The position numbers were made by a program, and so were the translations under genes. This document shows positions 16,016-23,669 of a stretch of DNA of 32,994 nucleotides, one piece after another. Numbering within the stretch: the first letter of the stretch is position 1; each line of letters opens with the position of its first letter. Origin of the DNA: Anaerolineales bacterium (GTDB lineage: Bacteria > Chloroflexota > Anaerolineae > Anaerolineales > Villigracilaceae). The notes beneath the pieces were generated by a model, which did no database searches, was not told the origin of the DNA, and saw only the letters and a list, made by a program, of their open reading frames with translations. The stretch is taken from NCBI GenBank assembly GCA_016789345.1, contig JAEURG010000076.1:1-32994 (forward strand), read 5' to 3'.

Positions 16016-17866
16016 ATGCTTCCCATCTTAAAAATCAACCTCACTACAAACCAAACTGAAGAATTTAGCATTCCCAAAGAATGGGAACGAGATTTTATCG
16101 GAGGCGCATCACTTGGCGCACGGATTTTATATTCAACATTAACCAAAGAACTAAATCCACTTTCACCAGAATCACCATTGTTGTTTATCAACGGACCATT
16201 AAGCGGCACAAACGGACCCACCACAGGTCGCTTTGTGATTTGCGGAAAAAGCCCTGCTACCAATTTATGGGCTGAGTCAAACATCGGCGGGTTTTGGGGA
16301 CCAGAACTTCGCAAAGCAGGCTACGATGGTTTGTGGATAACAGGAAAAGCATCTAGCCAAGCCTATATTTGGATTCAAGATGGCAGGTTCGAGGTCAGAG
16401 ATGCGGCGGGTGTTTGGGGGCAAGATGTATATGCAACGCAAGAAACCATCAAAGCAGAAATCGGAGTCAAAAACGCACGAGTCGCATGTATTGGTGAGGC
16501 GGGAGAAAATCAAGTTTTGTATGCTTCGATTTGTTGCGACCACGGACGCCTGGCAGGCAGAACTGGCTTAGGCGCAGTAATGGGTTCAAAAAATCTTAAA
16601 GCGATTGCTGTGCAAGGCACGCAAAAATTTGAAGTGACACAAGAATATGTTCGTTTGCGTTCTGAATCGAATCGCATGTTGAAGCAAGATAATGAATCGC
16701 GTGTGATGAATGAAGTTGGCACGGCAGGCGCGGCTAATTATGCTGAATATTTAGGCGCTATGCCATCAAAATATTATCAGCAAGGCGCATTTGAAAATGT
16801 GGATAATATTTCTGGCGCAAAGATGACCGAAACAATTTTGGTTGGCAGAAGTGCTTGTCAGGGTTGTGTGATTGCTTGCGGGCGGGTGGTCAACCTCGGT
16901 GATGGGTTGAAGCGTAAAGGTCCAGAGTATGAAACTATCGTTGGCTTTGGTCCCAATTTATTAATTGATGATTTGCACGAGGTCACGCGCTTAGGTGAAT
17001 TGTGTGATAAATATGGCATGGATACGATTAGCACTGCAAACACAATTGGTTTGGCATTCAAACTTTTTGATGATGGAAAAATAACGCTTCAGGATACGGG
17101 CGGTTTGGTGCTTGATTGGGGAAATTTTCTTTCTGTTCGACAGTTGATTCGCATGATTGCCCGCCGCGAAGGCATTGGTGATTTGCTTGCAAATGGTTCA
17201 AAACAATTTGGCAAATCATTTAATTCAGAAGATGAAGCCGTTCAAGTAAACGGACTTGAAGTTGCATATCACGATCCGCGTGGCGTTTCTGGGATGGCAT
17301 TGGCTTATGCGACAAGTCCGCGTGGGGCTTGTCATAATCAATCGGATTACTTTGTTGTAGATTGGGGCCATACGCATGAACATATTGGAATCAATTTTTA
17401 TGAACGTCAAGCCCAAGCAGAGAAAGCCGCAAATGTTGCCAAACATCAAGATTGGCGCACGCACTATAACTCGGTAGTTATTTGTATTTTTGCCAGCGTT
17501 TCGCCAGAAATGCAAGTGGATTTATTAAATGCACAACTCAATTTGAATTGGACGATTGACGATTTAATGAAATCAGGTGAGCGGGCATGGAATCTCAAAC
17601 GCGCAATCAATAATCGTTTGGGAATCACGCGCCAAAATGATAAATTACCAAAAGCATTGTTAGAACCTTATCAAGAAGGTGGCTCGGCTGGTTTTGTGCC
17701 AGATATTCAAGGTATGTTATCTGCCTATTATGAAGCCAGAGGTTGGGATTGGGAAACAGGCAAGCCGAAAAAAGAAAAGTTAATTGAGTTGGGGCTTGAT
17801 GATGTAGTGAAAGATTTGTGGGTAGCCCCTCCGTCACTTCGTGACACCTCCCCCAAGTCCAAATAA
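16016..17866 (+). CDS. aor: aldehyde:ferredoxin oxidoreductase (tungstopterin family)
   Basis: 616 residues, the length of the tungsten/molybdenum AOR family, which oxidises aldehydes to acids with ferredoxin as electron acceptor. The N-terminal domain contains GGASLGARILY and NGPLSGTNGPTTGRFV. GRTGLGAVMGSKNLKAI (181-197) is the pterin-binding region. The [4Fe-4S] ligands appear as C281, C284 and C288 (SACQGCVIACG), with C490 as the likely fourth. EYET (304-307) and HDPRGVSGMALAYATSPRGACH (split in text: 419-440) are also conserved. Residues 603-616 are encoded by an inverted repeat that begins at codon 603, so the native end was probably earlier. No Shine-Dalgarno is visible at the ATG. No cofactor-synthesis genes are nearby. 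Confidence 0.95.
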   Translation: MLPILKINLTTNQTEEFSIPKEWERDFIGGASLGARILYSTLTKELNPLSPESPLLFINGPLSGTNGPTTGRFVICGKSPATNLWAESNIGGFWGPELRKAGYDGLWITGKASSQAYIWIQDGRFEVRDAAGVWGQDVYATQETIKAEIGVKNARVACIGEAGENQVLYASICCDHGRLAGRTGLGAVMGSKNLKAIAVQGTQKFEVTQEYVRLRSESNRMLKQDNESRVMNEVGTAGAANYAEYLGAMPSKYYQQGAFENVDNISGAKMTETILVGRSACQGCVIACGRVVNLGDGLKRKGPEYETIVGFGPNLLIDDLHEVTRLGELCDKYGMDTISTANTIGLAFKLFDDGKITLQDTGGLVLDWGNFLSVRQLIRMIARREGIGDLLANGSKQFGKSFNSEDEAVQVNGLEVAYHDPRGVSGMALAYATSPRGACHNQSDYFVVDWGHTHEHIGINFYERQAQAEKAANVAKHQDWRTHYNSVVICIFASVSPEMQVDLLNAQLNLNWTIDDLMKSGERAWNLKRAINNRLGITRQNDKLPKALLEPYQEGGSAGFVPDIQGMLSAYYEARGWDWETGKPKKEKLIELGLDDVVKDLWVAPPSLRDTSPKSK

Positions 17867-17924
17867 AAAATCTATATATTCGAAAATATATAATGAAGAC
17901 TTGGGGGAGGCAGGAGGGGGCTAC
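17822..17924. repeat. inverted repeat forming the 3' ends of two convergent genes
   Basis: The ends are GTAGCCCCTCC and GGAGGGGGCTAC, with inner arms CCTCCCCCAAGTC and GACTTGGGGGAGG, around an AT-rich centre. The left arm is translated as the last 14 codons plus stop of the aldehyde oxidoreductase. The right end provides the TAG stop of the SUMF1-like gene on the minus strand (17921-17923). The left side carries an extra CGTCACTTCGTGACA hairpin that the right side lacks. The fold may also terminate transcription. Confidence 0.85.
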
Positions 17925-18697
17925 TTTGCGCAACGAAAGCCGACAATATCATCACGCCCGGGGAAAGCCCAATGCCTGTTGGTGACGCGTATTGCACGTA
18001 AAACTGTATTCCATGCACCACTGCGAATTACTTTAATATTCCCAATTTCTGGACCTGTTGGGTTTTCATAAGGTGAATTGGCATAATAATCTTCACTATA
18101 CCAATCCGCAGTCCATTCCCAAACATTGCCCGCCATATCCATTACACCATACGGGCTGGCACCTAATTCAAATGAACCGACATCCGTAAATTGGTTAAAT
18201 AAAAAGTCATAATTAGCAGTGGGTTCATCTAATAAAGCATTTCCCCAAGGATATAAGCGTCCGTCTGTGCCGCGTGCCGCTTTTTCCCATTCGGCTTCGG
18301 TTGGCAATCTGCGTCCAGCCCAGGTGCAATAATCAACTGCTTGAGTCCATGCCAAGCCTTGCACAGGTTGATTCGGTGCATCAAAAAATTCTTTGCTTGG
18401 AAGCACAGGCAATGTACACGCGCTATCATCAAGGCATTGGTTATACATCCCATTGGTCACTTCAGTTTTATCAATCCAAAAGGCATCTAAATACACTTTG
18501 TGTTGAGGTTTTTCATCATCAGCAGCATCGGGGTCATTCTCATCACTACCCATAATAAATTCACCTGCTGGAATATAAACCAAAGTCATTCCATCCACCT
18601 CTGAAACTTCGGTGGAGCCTGCTACTGATTCCTCAATATTTCCACAAGCCGAAAGAATCAAAATAACTGTAAATAGAAATAATATATGTTTTTTCAT
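17921..18697 (-). CDS. SUMF1/FGE-fold lipoprotein
   Basis: 258 residues. The signal peptide ends in the lipobox LSAC (Cys18), so it is a surface or periplasm-side lipoprotein. The rest is a formylglycine-generating-enzyme-type (SUMF1) domain: MTLVYIPAGEFIMGS, FWIDKTEVTN, CTWAGRRLPTEAEWEKAARG, YPWGN, VMDMAGNVWEWTADW and a terminal GFRCAK. The segment GAWNTVLRAIRVTNRHW stands where active enzymes carry the catalytic Cys pair and has no Cys, so sulphatase-maturating activity is unlikely. It follows a GNAT gene by 3 bases. Its stop codon is part of a repeat. Confidence 0.92.
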   Translation of the reverse strand: MKKHILFLFTVILILSACGNIEESVAGSTEVSEVDGMTLVYIPAGEFIMGSDENDPDAADDEKPQHKVYLDAFWIDKTEVTNGMYNQCLDDSACTLPVLPSKEFFDAPNQPVQGLAWTQAVDYCTWAGRRLPTEAEWEKAARGTDGRLYPWGNALLDEPTANYDFLFNQFTDVGSFELGASPYGVMDMAGNVWEWTADWYSEDYYANSPYENPTGPEIGNIKVIRSGAWNTVLRAIRVTNRHWAFPGRDDIVGFRCAK

Positions 18698-18700
18698 TTT

Positions 18701-19186
18701 TTAATTTGATAACTCTAAAAGTAATTCATCAATTTCTTGACCACGCGCATTTGCAAACCATTTACCTTCTTCAATGACGTGAAACCCACATTTCTCTAAC
18801 ACGCGTCGTGAACCAATATTGTCTTTCGCAACACGCGCATAGATTGGACGAACTGTATTGACATTTGCTAAAAATTCTTGTAATGCCATTGTTGCCAACC
18901 CTTTGCCCCAATATTCTCTGCCAAGCCAATAAGTAACTTCAGGTCGGCCTTCTTCTTCATAATAACTTGAAACATTTCCAATCACCTCACCCTTGAAGAT
19001 AATGGTTTTGTTGATGATGGTCGAATCTGCCATAATTTTTTTCCAGTGCGCATTAAACGCTTCTCGATTTGTTGGGTCTTTCGATGTAAATGCCGCTATA
19101 TGATTTGCTTCGGGGTCTAACTGATTTTGGAAAAAGATATCAAGGTCATCATCTATAATATCTCTTAAAAAGATTTGATTTGACAT
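18701..19186 (-). CDS. GNAT-family N-acetyltransferase (RimJ/RimL type)
   Basis: 161 residues. The acetyl-CoA-binding motif A is visible as REYWGKGLA (90-98), and motif B as N123-x-x-S-x-R-V-L-E-K-C-G-F. FKGEVIGNVSSYY and EVTYWLG complete the GNAT core. The acceptor substrate is unknown. An AGGAG overlapping the end of the upstream VOC gene serves its ATG. It is the middle gene of a VOC-GNAT-SUMF1 run. Confidence 0.9.
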   Translation of the reverse strand: MSNQIFLRDIIDDDLDIFFQNQLDPEANHIAAFTSKDPTNREAFNAHWKKIMADSTIINKTIIFKGEVIGNVSSYYEEEGRPEVTYWLGREYWGKGLATMALQEFLANVNTVRPIYARVAKDNIGSRRVLEKCGFHVIEEGKWFANARGQEIDELLLELSN

Positions 19187-19190
19187 TTTT

Positions 19191-19598
19191 CTATTTCTCC
19201 TTTTGCATTACTTGAAACAAAGTGATTTGCATTCCGTCAGGGTCCTGCAAGCGGACGTTGTAATCTCCCCACGGTGTCAGCACTGGTTCATGAACTAATA
19301 TCGCGCCATGATTAAGTAAACGTTTCATCGCTGACTCCAAATCTGGCACTTGAAGTGCGAACCGTATCTGCCCACTGACTCTTTTTCCTGCTTCCATATC
19401 ATCAATTAATTTGGCTTGGTTTTCATCAAATACTTCAAGTGTGGCTTTTCCCATTTCTAGCATCAAGGCTTTGCCATCTCCATTGTTCCAGATTGCGGCG
19501 GGTTCAATGCCTAAGCCTTCACAATAAAATTTGACCGACTTTTCATAATCCTTAACAGTGAGTGCTATGCGTAATTCAAAAACAGGTTGATTGGACAT
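19191..19598 (-). CDS. VOC-family (glyoxalase/bleomycin-resistance fold) protein
   Basis: 135 residues with the paired beta-alpha-beta-beta-beta pattern of the vicinal oxygen chelate superfamily: LRIALTVKDYEKSVKFYCEGLGIEP, LMLEMGKATLEVF, then VPDLESAMKRLLNHGA and WGDYNVRLQDPDGMQITLFQ. The substrate is unknown. I prefer the ATG at 19598, with GAAGAGAGA upstream, over a TTG 18 bases earlier. It is first in a run with a GNAT enzyme and the SUMF1-fold lipoprotein. Confidence 0.88.
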   Translation of the reverse strand: MSNQPVFELRIALTVKDYEKSVKFYCEGLGIEPAAIWNNGDGKALMLEMGKATLEVFDENQAKLIDDMEAGKRVSGQIRFALQVPDLESAMKRLLNHGAILVHEPVLTPWGDYNVRLQDPDGMQITLFQVMQKEK

Positions 19599-19636
19599 GG
19601 TAAATTCTCTCTTCAATAATACGTGATAATTTTAGG

Positions 19637-19789
19637 ATGAAGAAGGTTATAGATTTAGTACTTGAAAACAGATTCAAGTTTTACGGTGACTTTGTCATCT
19701 TTCTCACGTTTTCTGCCTTACAGACAATGCTTTTGATAGGCATTATTATTCCATATTTTCTAACAAAAGTTTTGTATCTTCCGCCTTGA
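19637..19789 (+). CDS. possible 50-residue membrane peptide (doubtful)
   Basis: A 50-codon frame starting at the ATG at 19637 encodes a charged N terminus (about 15 residues) followed by a hydrophobic stretch of about 25 residues (VIFLTFSALQTMLLIGIII). It fills the gap between two minus-strand genes and runs 44 bases antisense into the 3' end of the GIY-YIG gene. The AGG directly before the ATG is too close for an ordinary ribosome-binding site. T-rich DNA often yields such frames by chance. Confidence 0.15.
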   Translation: MKKVIDLVLENRFKFYGDFVIFLTFSALQTMLLIGIIIPYFLTKVLYLPP

Positions 19790-20240
19790 CTGCTCGCTCT
19801 GCTTGATAAAGCAATGCCTTGAAACTTTGTCTGCGTCTGAATGGAGCATTGGCTGGCAAATAAGAAGTTGGGATAGGGGTTGGCTGATTATTCAATGACA
19901 CATTGAAGCAAGGTGACCATTTTTGAATCAACAATCGTTCAGAGGCACTTAAATCATTTTGAACATCAATAAATTGTTCAGATTGCGAACTCATTAATTC
20001 AATTGTGAAATTCATAGACTTGGGCCAATTACACCAAACGAAACGCCCAACCATGGAATGACCTTTGAATCCGCTGAGCAAATGCTCCCAGACGCGGGCA
20101 AACGCAAGATGTGATTGACCCACATAAAATACAACATCTTCATCTCGGAATATATATAAATCTAAACTTTTCCAAGATGCAGGGCATTGTTCAATGAGTA
20201 GGAATCGCTTAAGCGAAATTGAGACAATTTTATTACTCAT
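19746..20240 (-). CDS. GIY-YIG-like nuclease-fold protein
   Basis: 164 residues. The N-terminal half fits the GIY-YIG pattern: LYIFRDEDVVFYVGQS in place of the two tripeptides, followed by an Arg and His in ARVWEHLLSG. Then ASERLLIQKWSPCFN supplies the conserved Glu and the P-x-N ending of GIY-YIG domains. The C-terminal about 45 residues are basic. It could be a nuclease or a non-catalytic relative. Its ATG overlaps the stop of the upstream membrane-protein gene by 8 bases, so the two are coupled. Confidence 0.72.
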   Translation of the reverse strand: MSNKIVSISLKRFLLIEQCPASWKSLDLYIFRDEDVVFYVGQSHLAFARVWEHLLSGFKGHSMVGRFVWCNWPKSMNFTIELMSSQSEQFIDVQNDLSASERLLIQKWSPCFNVSLNNQPTPIPTSYLPANAPFRRRQSFKALLYQAERAVKAEDTKLLLENME

Positions 20241-20784
20241 TCTTTATTACATCAAAAAATAAGCCTTTTAAAAAATCTAGTATTGCTTTTCTCTCACTAA
20301 CAAATTCAATGAGCCTCGAGATTGACCAAATTACTAGGAATAGAGAAACTACTAACAAGGCTTCTTGAAATCTGGAAAACAATTTTGCAAATAACACTAA
20401 AGGGAAAACACCCAGCAAAGCCATAATGGGAAATGGAATCCCAAAATGTCCTTTGATAACAGCACCAGTCTCGTCTTTTATTACCTTGCCATAAAATACT
20501 GGGGAAGTATCCATCGTTAAGGGTATTAAGATAAAGCCAATACCAATAGTGGTTCTGTTAGGAAATACATCTGAGCCGTCAGAATTTATAGAATTTACAT
20601 GGATCTTAAAATTATTATCTTTGTATGAACCATGAAAAGTAAAGAATTTACTTTCTTGCCAATCTACTTGTGCTGGTTTTAAGCCGCGTTCTATTCTTTC
20701 CATAATAGATTCGCTAGTTAAATTTGTTTTTATTCTTACTTCATTGATGGGCAAATGGGTAATTATTTCATCAAAAAGATTCAT
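20233..20784 (-). CDS. hypothetical two-helix membrane protein
   Basis: 183 residues from the ATG at 20784; a GTG 12 bases upstream is the alternative. The first about 115 residues are soluble and beta-rich. Two closely spaced hydrophobic helices follow (about 118-136 and 143-162), then a short charged tail. I recognise no family. The 8-base overlap with the GIY-YIG gene indicates a two-gene operon. Confidence 0.7.
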   Translation of the reverse strand: MNLFDEIITHLPINEVRIKTNLTSESIMERIERGLKPAQVDWQESKFFTFHGSYKDNNFKIHVNSINSDGSDVFPNRTTIGIGFILIPLTMDTSPVFYGKVIKDETGAVIKGHFGIPFPIMALLGVFPLVLFAKLFSRFQEALLVVSLFLVIWSISRLIEFVSERKAILDFLKGLFFDVIKNE

Positions 20785-20825
20785 TATTAAACTCACTACG
20801 TCTACTTAATAAACTCATTCTATGT

Positions 20826-21731
20826 TCATGGCACAATCATCTGCACAGCCGATGGGAAAATTTTATAATCCAAATCAGTTAGCCAAGTATCGAAGAGTTC
20901 GCCATCGGTATGAGCAGGGGAAGGTTTATCAAGATGGATTTTCAAACGCGTGCAATGAATCTCATGGATGCCTTCCATTTCAATCATGTTGCCTTTATCA
21001 GGTTTCATGGCTTTTGGTAAAACTTGAAACATCCCCAAACGTGTGCTTCGATAAGCATGCACAAAAGTAAGTTTTCCATCAAATGGATTCGCATGGGGAG
21101 TCATATAAAAGATTCCGCCAGTACGATGCCCGTTGCCAACAGAAACCAGACTCAACGGTCCAGAATATGAACCGTCATCCCATTCCAAATGAGCATTCCA
21201 GTTGGGTCTATCCATAATGCCTTGCACTGCCGCAAGTAAATAGCGGGGCACGCCAGAAAGATTTTTAATTTTTTCTTGCTTGGTGGTTACATACGGCTCT
21301 AAGCCAGCCGCAGAATTGTTTAAGAAATAACGCTCATTACATTTTCCTAAATCAATTGCACGAGTTTTACCATTTGCAATCATTTGCGCCACAGCAGAAA
21401 AATCGCGTGGGTTTGCAATGTTGTCAGATAAATCATTGGCTGTACCTAATGGAATAATACCGATGGTTACTGGGAATGCAGATGTTTCATCCCAACTTTG
21501 TGCGGCTCCATTAATCACTTCGCCAATTGAACCATCACCCCCCGCAACAATCAAAGTTTTATAACCTTGTTTCACTGCCTCAGCCGCTAAAGTTATAAGA
21601 TGGTCAGTGTGTTCAGAAACTGATAAATCAAAATCAATGCCTGCAAGGCGCAAAGCATTTTCAGCCTCAGCCCAACGCTTTTGTGAATTCCAACGATTTG
21701 AATAAGGGTTATGCAAAATTTTGATTTTCAT
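20826..21731 (-). CDS. diacylglycerol kinase-like lipid kinase (YegS/DgkB family)
   Basis: 301 residues, the normal length for this family, which phosphorylates diacylglycerol or related lipids. The catalytic domain is seen in IVAGGDGSIGEVING (about 81-95) and IGIIPLGTANDLS (about 110-122). The C-terminal half has GNGHRTGGIFYMTPHANPFDG (split: 198-218) and the typical HTDGE near residue 274. It stands alone between the unknown membrane protein and a repeat. Confidence 0.92.
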   Translation of the reverse strand: MKIKILHNPYSNRWNSQKRWAEAENALRLAGIDFDLSVSEHTDHLITLAAEAVKQGYKTLIVAGGDGSIGEVINGAAQSWDETSAFPVTIGIIPLGTANDLSDNIANPRDFSAVAQMIANGKTRAIDLGKCNERYFLNNSAAGLEPYVTTKQEKIKNLSGVPRYLLAAVQGIMDRPNWNAHLEWDDGSYSGPLSLVSVGNGHRTGGIFYMTPHANPFDGKLTFVHAYRSTRLGMFQVLPKAMKPDKGNMIEMEGIHEIHCTRLKIHLDKPSPAHTDGELFDTWLTDLDYKIFPSAVQMIVP

Positions 21732-21798
21732 TTTTTATTCCATTCACTTATTTTCAATTTTACCTGAAATCCATTAGCCTCATGCTGAAACCTTTTTC

Positions 21799-21869
21799 GC
21801 CACAGAGACCACAGAGTTAACTGAGATTTTTTTGAGATTTTTCTCAAAGGTCTCTGTGAGCTCTGTGGC
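21799..21869. repeat. inverted repeat of the 'ccacagag' type
   Basis: Arms GCCACAGAGACCACAGAG (21799-21816) and CTCTGTGAGCTCTGTGGC (21852-21869) match at 16 of 18 positions. A nested hairpin (TTGAGATTTTTCTCAA type) lies between them. A single arm-like fragment is present at about 562-576. It occupies most of the 153-base gap between the lipid kinase and methyltransferase genes, ending 15 bases from the latter's stop. Confidence 0.8.
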
Positions 21870-21884
21870 TATGCTTTATTAATC

Positions 21885-22616
21885 TCAAGTAGTCCATTTT
21901 GTAATTATCATTTTCACGCGCATCCTCACACGCGCATCTGCCCCCGCTGAAATCCACAATGAACTTGTTTTTCGATAAACCTTTTCATCCATTTTCTCAA
22001 AATCCTCCCATTCACTTTCCATAAATTCTTTCATCTCAGATGGCGTATCCCAATAATAAAAGAAATCAAATTCATTTTCTTTTTCTTTGATATACCACCC
22101 TTTAGATTCAACTTCCCTCATAGCTTGATTTGCACCTTCATCATGTTCAACCCCTCCAGGCGATTCGTTCAATCTACCAGCTAGTTGATACTGCTGTGCA
22201 TCTTGGATTTCTACCTGCCAGTTTGACTCAAGTGCCCGCAGATCAATAAAAATTCCGTTAGGTTTTAGTAGTCTTCTAATTTCATTTAATGCATCTATCT
22301 TATCTTCATCCGCAATACAACATAAAGATAATGCGCCAATAACAATATCAAACGATTCTTTTTCTAATGGAATTTTTTTTGCACTCGCATTGAAAAACAA
22401 AACATGCTGACATGCATTTAGTACAGCATCGGCTTGTGCAACACGAATTGCATCATGGTCTATATCAAATGCAACTACTTGCTTGGCATGTTTTGCATAT
22501 TTCCAAGTTAATCGCCCCTCACCACAGCCAACTTCAAGAATCCGCTTGTCTGAAAAGTCTACAAACTGATGAAGTGTTTTGCCTTCTTTATTTTCTGGGT
22601 CTCTTTGTACGGACAT
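21885..22616 (-). CDS. SAM-dependent methyltransferase (Methyltransf_11-like)
   Basis: 243 residues from the ATG at 22616. Motif I is ILEVGCGEGRLTW, followed by VVAFDIDHDAI (acidic residue after beta-2), FFNASAKKIPLEKESFDIVIGALSL (motifs II-IV, residues about 81-105) and EIRRLLKPNGIFIDLR. The longer frame starts at a TTG inside a repeat and is rejected. There is no clear Shine-Dalgarno. The substrate is unknown. Confidence 0.85.
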   Translation of the reverse strand: MSVQRDPENKEGKTLHQFVDFSDKRILEVGCGEGRLTWKYAKHAKQVVAFDIDHDAIRVAQADAVLNACQHVLFFNASAKKIPLEKESFDIVIGALSLCCIADEDKIDALNEIRRLLKPNGIFIDLRALESNWQVEIQDAQQYQLAGRLNESPGGVEHDEGANQAMREVESKGWYIKEKENEFDFFYYWDTPSEMKEFMESEWEDFEKMDEKVYRKTSSLWISAGADARVRMRVKMIITKWTT

Positions 22617-22626
22617 AATGTTTAAC

Positions 22627-22686
22627 GTAGGGACACAGCGAGTCAATTGATAATCTTGATGATTAATCGTTTTGCTGTGTCCCTAC
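22627..22686. repeat. inverted repeat with GTAGGGACACAGC ends
   Basis: Perfect 13-bp arms at 22627-22639 and 22674-22686 enclose an AT-rich loop with weak internal symmetry. It fills nearly the whole gap between the methyltransferase start (10 bases away) and the stop of the DUF1801 gene (4 bases away). The methyltransferase leader is therefore made of repeat sequence. Confidence 0.82.
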
Positions 22687-22690
22687 AATT

Positions 22691-23113
22691 TTATTTTGAA
22701 AGTTTCTTCATCCTCTTCACAGACGCAGTCACCAAGTCTTTCAAAACTTTTTTATCCACATCTTCTAACTTCTTGATATATAAACACCCCACACTGGTTG
22801 TGAATTTGCCAAGTTTTTTGAGTAAGTCTTTTTCTACATCAAACCCGCCCATTAGATATAACGTGAGATTTTGTTTACGAGGCGAGAAGCCAGTTAGCAT
22901 CCAATCGCCTTCACGACCGCTTTTGCTGATGTAGTGATAACTGCCGAAGCCGACAATACTTGAACCCCACATTTTCGGTTCTTCTTTTGTCACTTGCTTC
23001 ATGATTTTGAGAATTTCATAGCAATCATTTCTTGCTTGTTCATCTTTAACTGCATTTAAAAATTTTTCAACGCTGGCATCATTGACTTTGGTTTTTAAAT
23101 CATTTTTAGCCAT
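22691..23113 (-). CDS. DUF1801 family protein, copy 2
   Basis: 140 residues from the ATG at 23113. A small soluble domain of the DUF1801 (YdhG-like) type, recognised from the pattern DASVEKFLNAVKDEQARNDC, KMWGSSIVGFGSYHY and the C-terminal GCLYIKKLEDVDKKVL. It is clearly homologous to the gene directly upstream, so this is a tandem duplication. Its ribosome-binding GGAGG lies in the last codons of that gene and its ATG begins one base after that gene's stop. Its biochemical role is unknown to me; a frataxin-like iron role has been proposed for relatives. Confidence 0.88.
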   Translation of the reverse strand: MAKNDLKTKVNDASVEKFLNAVKDEQARNDCYEILKIMKQVTKEEPKMWGSSIVGFGSYHYISKSGREGDWMLTGFSPRKQNLTLYLMGGFDVEKDLLKKLGKFTTSVGCLYIKKLEDVDKKVLKDLVTASVKRMKKLSK

Positions 23114-23114
23114 T

Positions 23115-23540
23115 TTAGCCTCCGTATTTAGATAAATCTGCTTTCGCCGCTTCATTGATTAATTCTTGCAATATTTTTTTATCAACATCAGCAAGTTTTT
23201 TGATATACAAACACCCTTTGCTTGTTTTTACTTTACCAAGTTTTTGAGTCAATGGGTGATTAACAACATATTGCATAAGGTAAAGCGTGATATTTTGTAC
23301 TCGAGGGGAGAAGCCTATAATTGGCATATCACCTTCATGTCCACTGGCATATTTGTAATGATATTCCCCAAAGCCGACGATACTAGGTCCCCACATTTTT
23401 GGTTTTTGTTTGGTGGCGTTCTCCATCATCTTTGCAATTTCAAAGCAATCTTTTCTTTTTTGTTCATCTACAATGAAGTTGAGAAAATCTTCCACGCTGG
23501 CATCATTCTTCTTAGTTTTTAATTCTACTTTTTTCGCCAT
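23115..23540 (-). CDS. DUF1801 family protein, copy 1
   Basis: 141 residues. It shares the ordered motifs of copy 2: DASVEDFLNFIVDEQKRKDC, KMWGPSIVGFGEYHY, GFSPRVQNITLYLM and GCLYIKKLADVDKKIL. The two diverge most at the C terminus. A GGAG lies upstream of the ATG. It is the first gene of the two-gene unit. The region before it (23541-23605) is AT-rich and probably holds the promoter. Confidence 0.88.
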   Translation of the reverse strand: MAKKVELKTKKNDASVEDFLNFIVDEQKRKDCFEIAKMMENATKQKPKMWGPSIVGFGEYHYKYASGHEGDMPIIGFSPRVQNITLYLMQYVVNHPLTQKLGKVKTSKGCLYIKKLADVDKKILQELINEAAKADLSKYGG

Positions 23541-23605
23541 GCTAATCTCCTTTTGGAAAGCGAGTCAATAAGGCAATTTTAGCATATTTGTTCTGTTTTA
23601 ACATA

Positions 23606-23669
23606 AGACTTCGGAAGTTTTTGGCATTAGGCACTGCCTAAAAATTAGTCGAGCAGACTTCCGAAGTCT
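23606..23669. repeat. inverted repeat overlapping the stop of the second VOC gene
   Basis: Arms AGACTTCGGAAGT (23606-23618) and ACTTCCGAAGTCT (23657-23669) are perfect complements. The right arm is itself a palindrome (AGACTTC-C-GAAGTCT), and the centre holds a second palindrome, TAGGCA-C-TGCCTA (23628-23640). Two bases of the VOC gene's TAG stop (23668-23670) lie in the right arm. Confidence 0.82.

Noticed and set aside
17921-18697. Annotation as an active formylglycine-generating (sulphatase-maturating) enzyme.
   Set aside because: The catalytic Cys pair is absent from the expected segment, there is no sulphatase gene nearby, and the protein has a lipobox.
22617-22646. Longer N terminus of the 21885-22616 methyltransferase starting at a TTG.
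   Set aside because: The TTG lies inside an inverted repeat and has no ribosome-binding site. The ATG at 22616 begins where family-like sequence begins.
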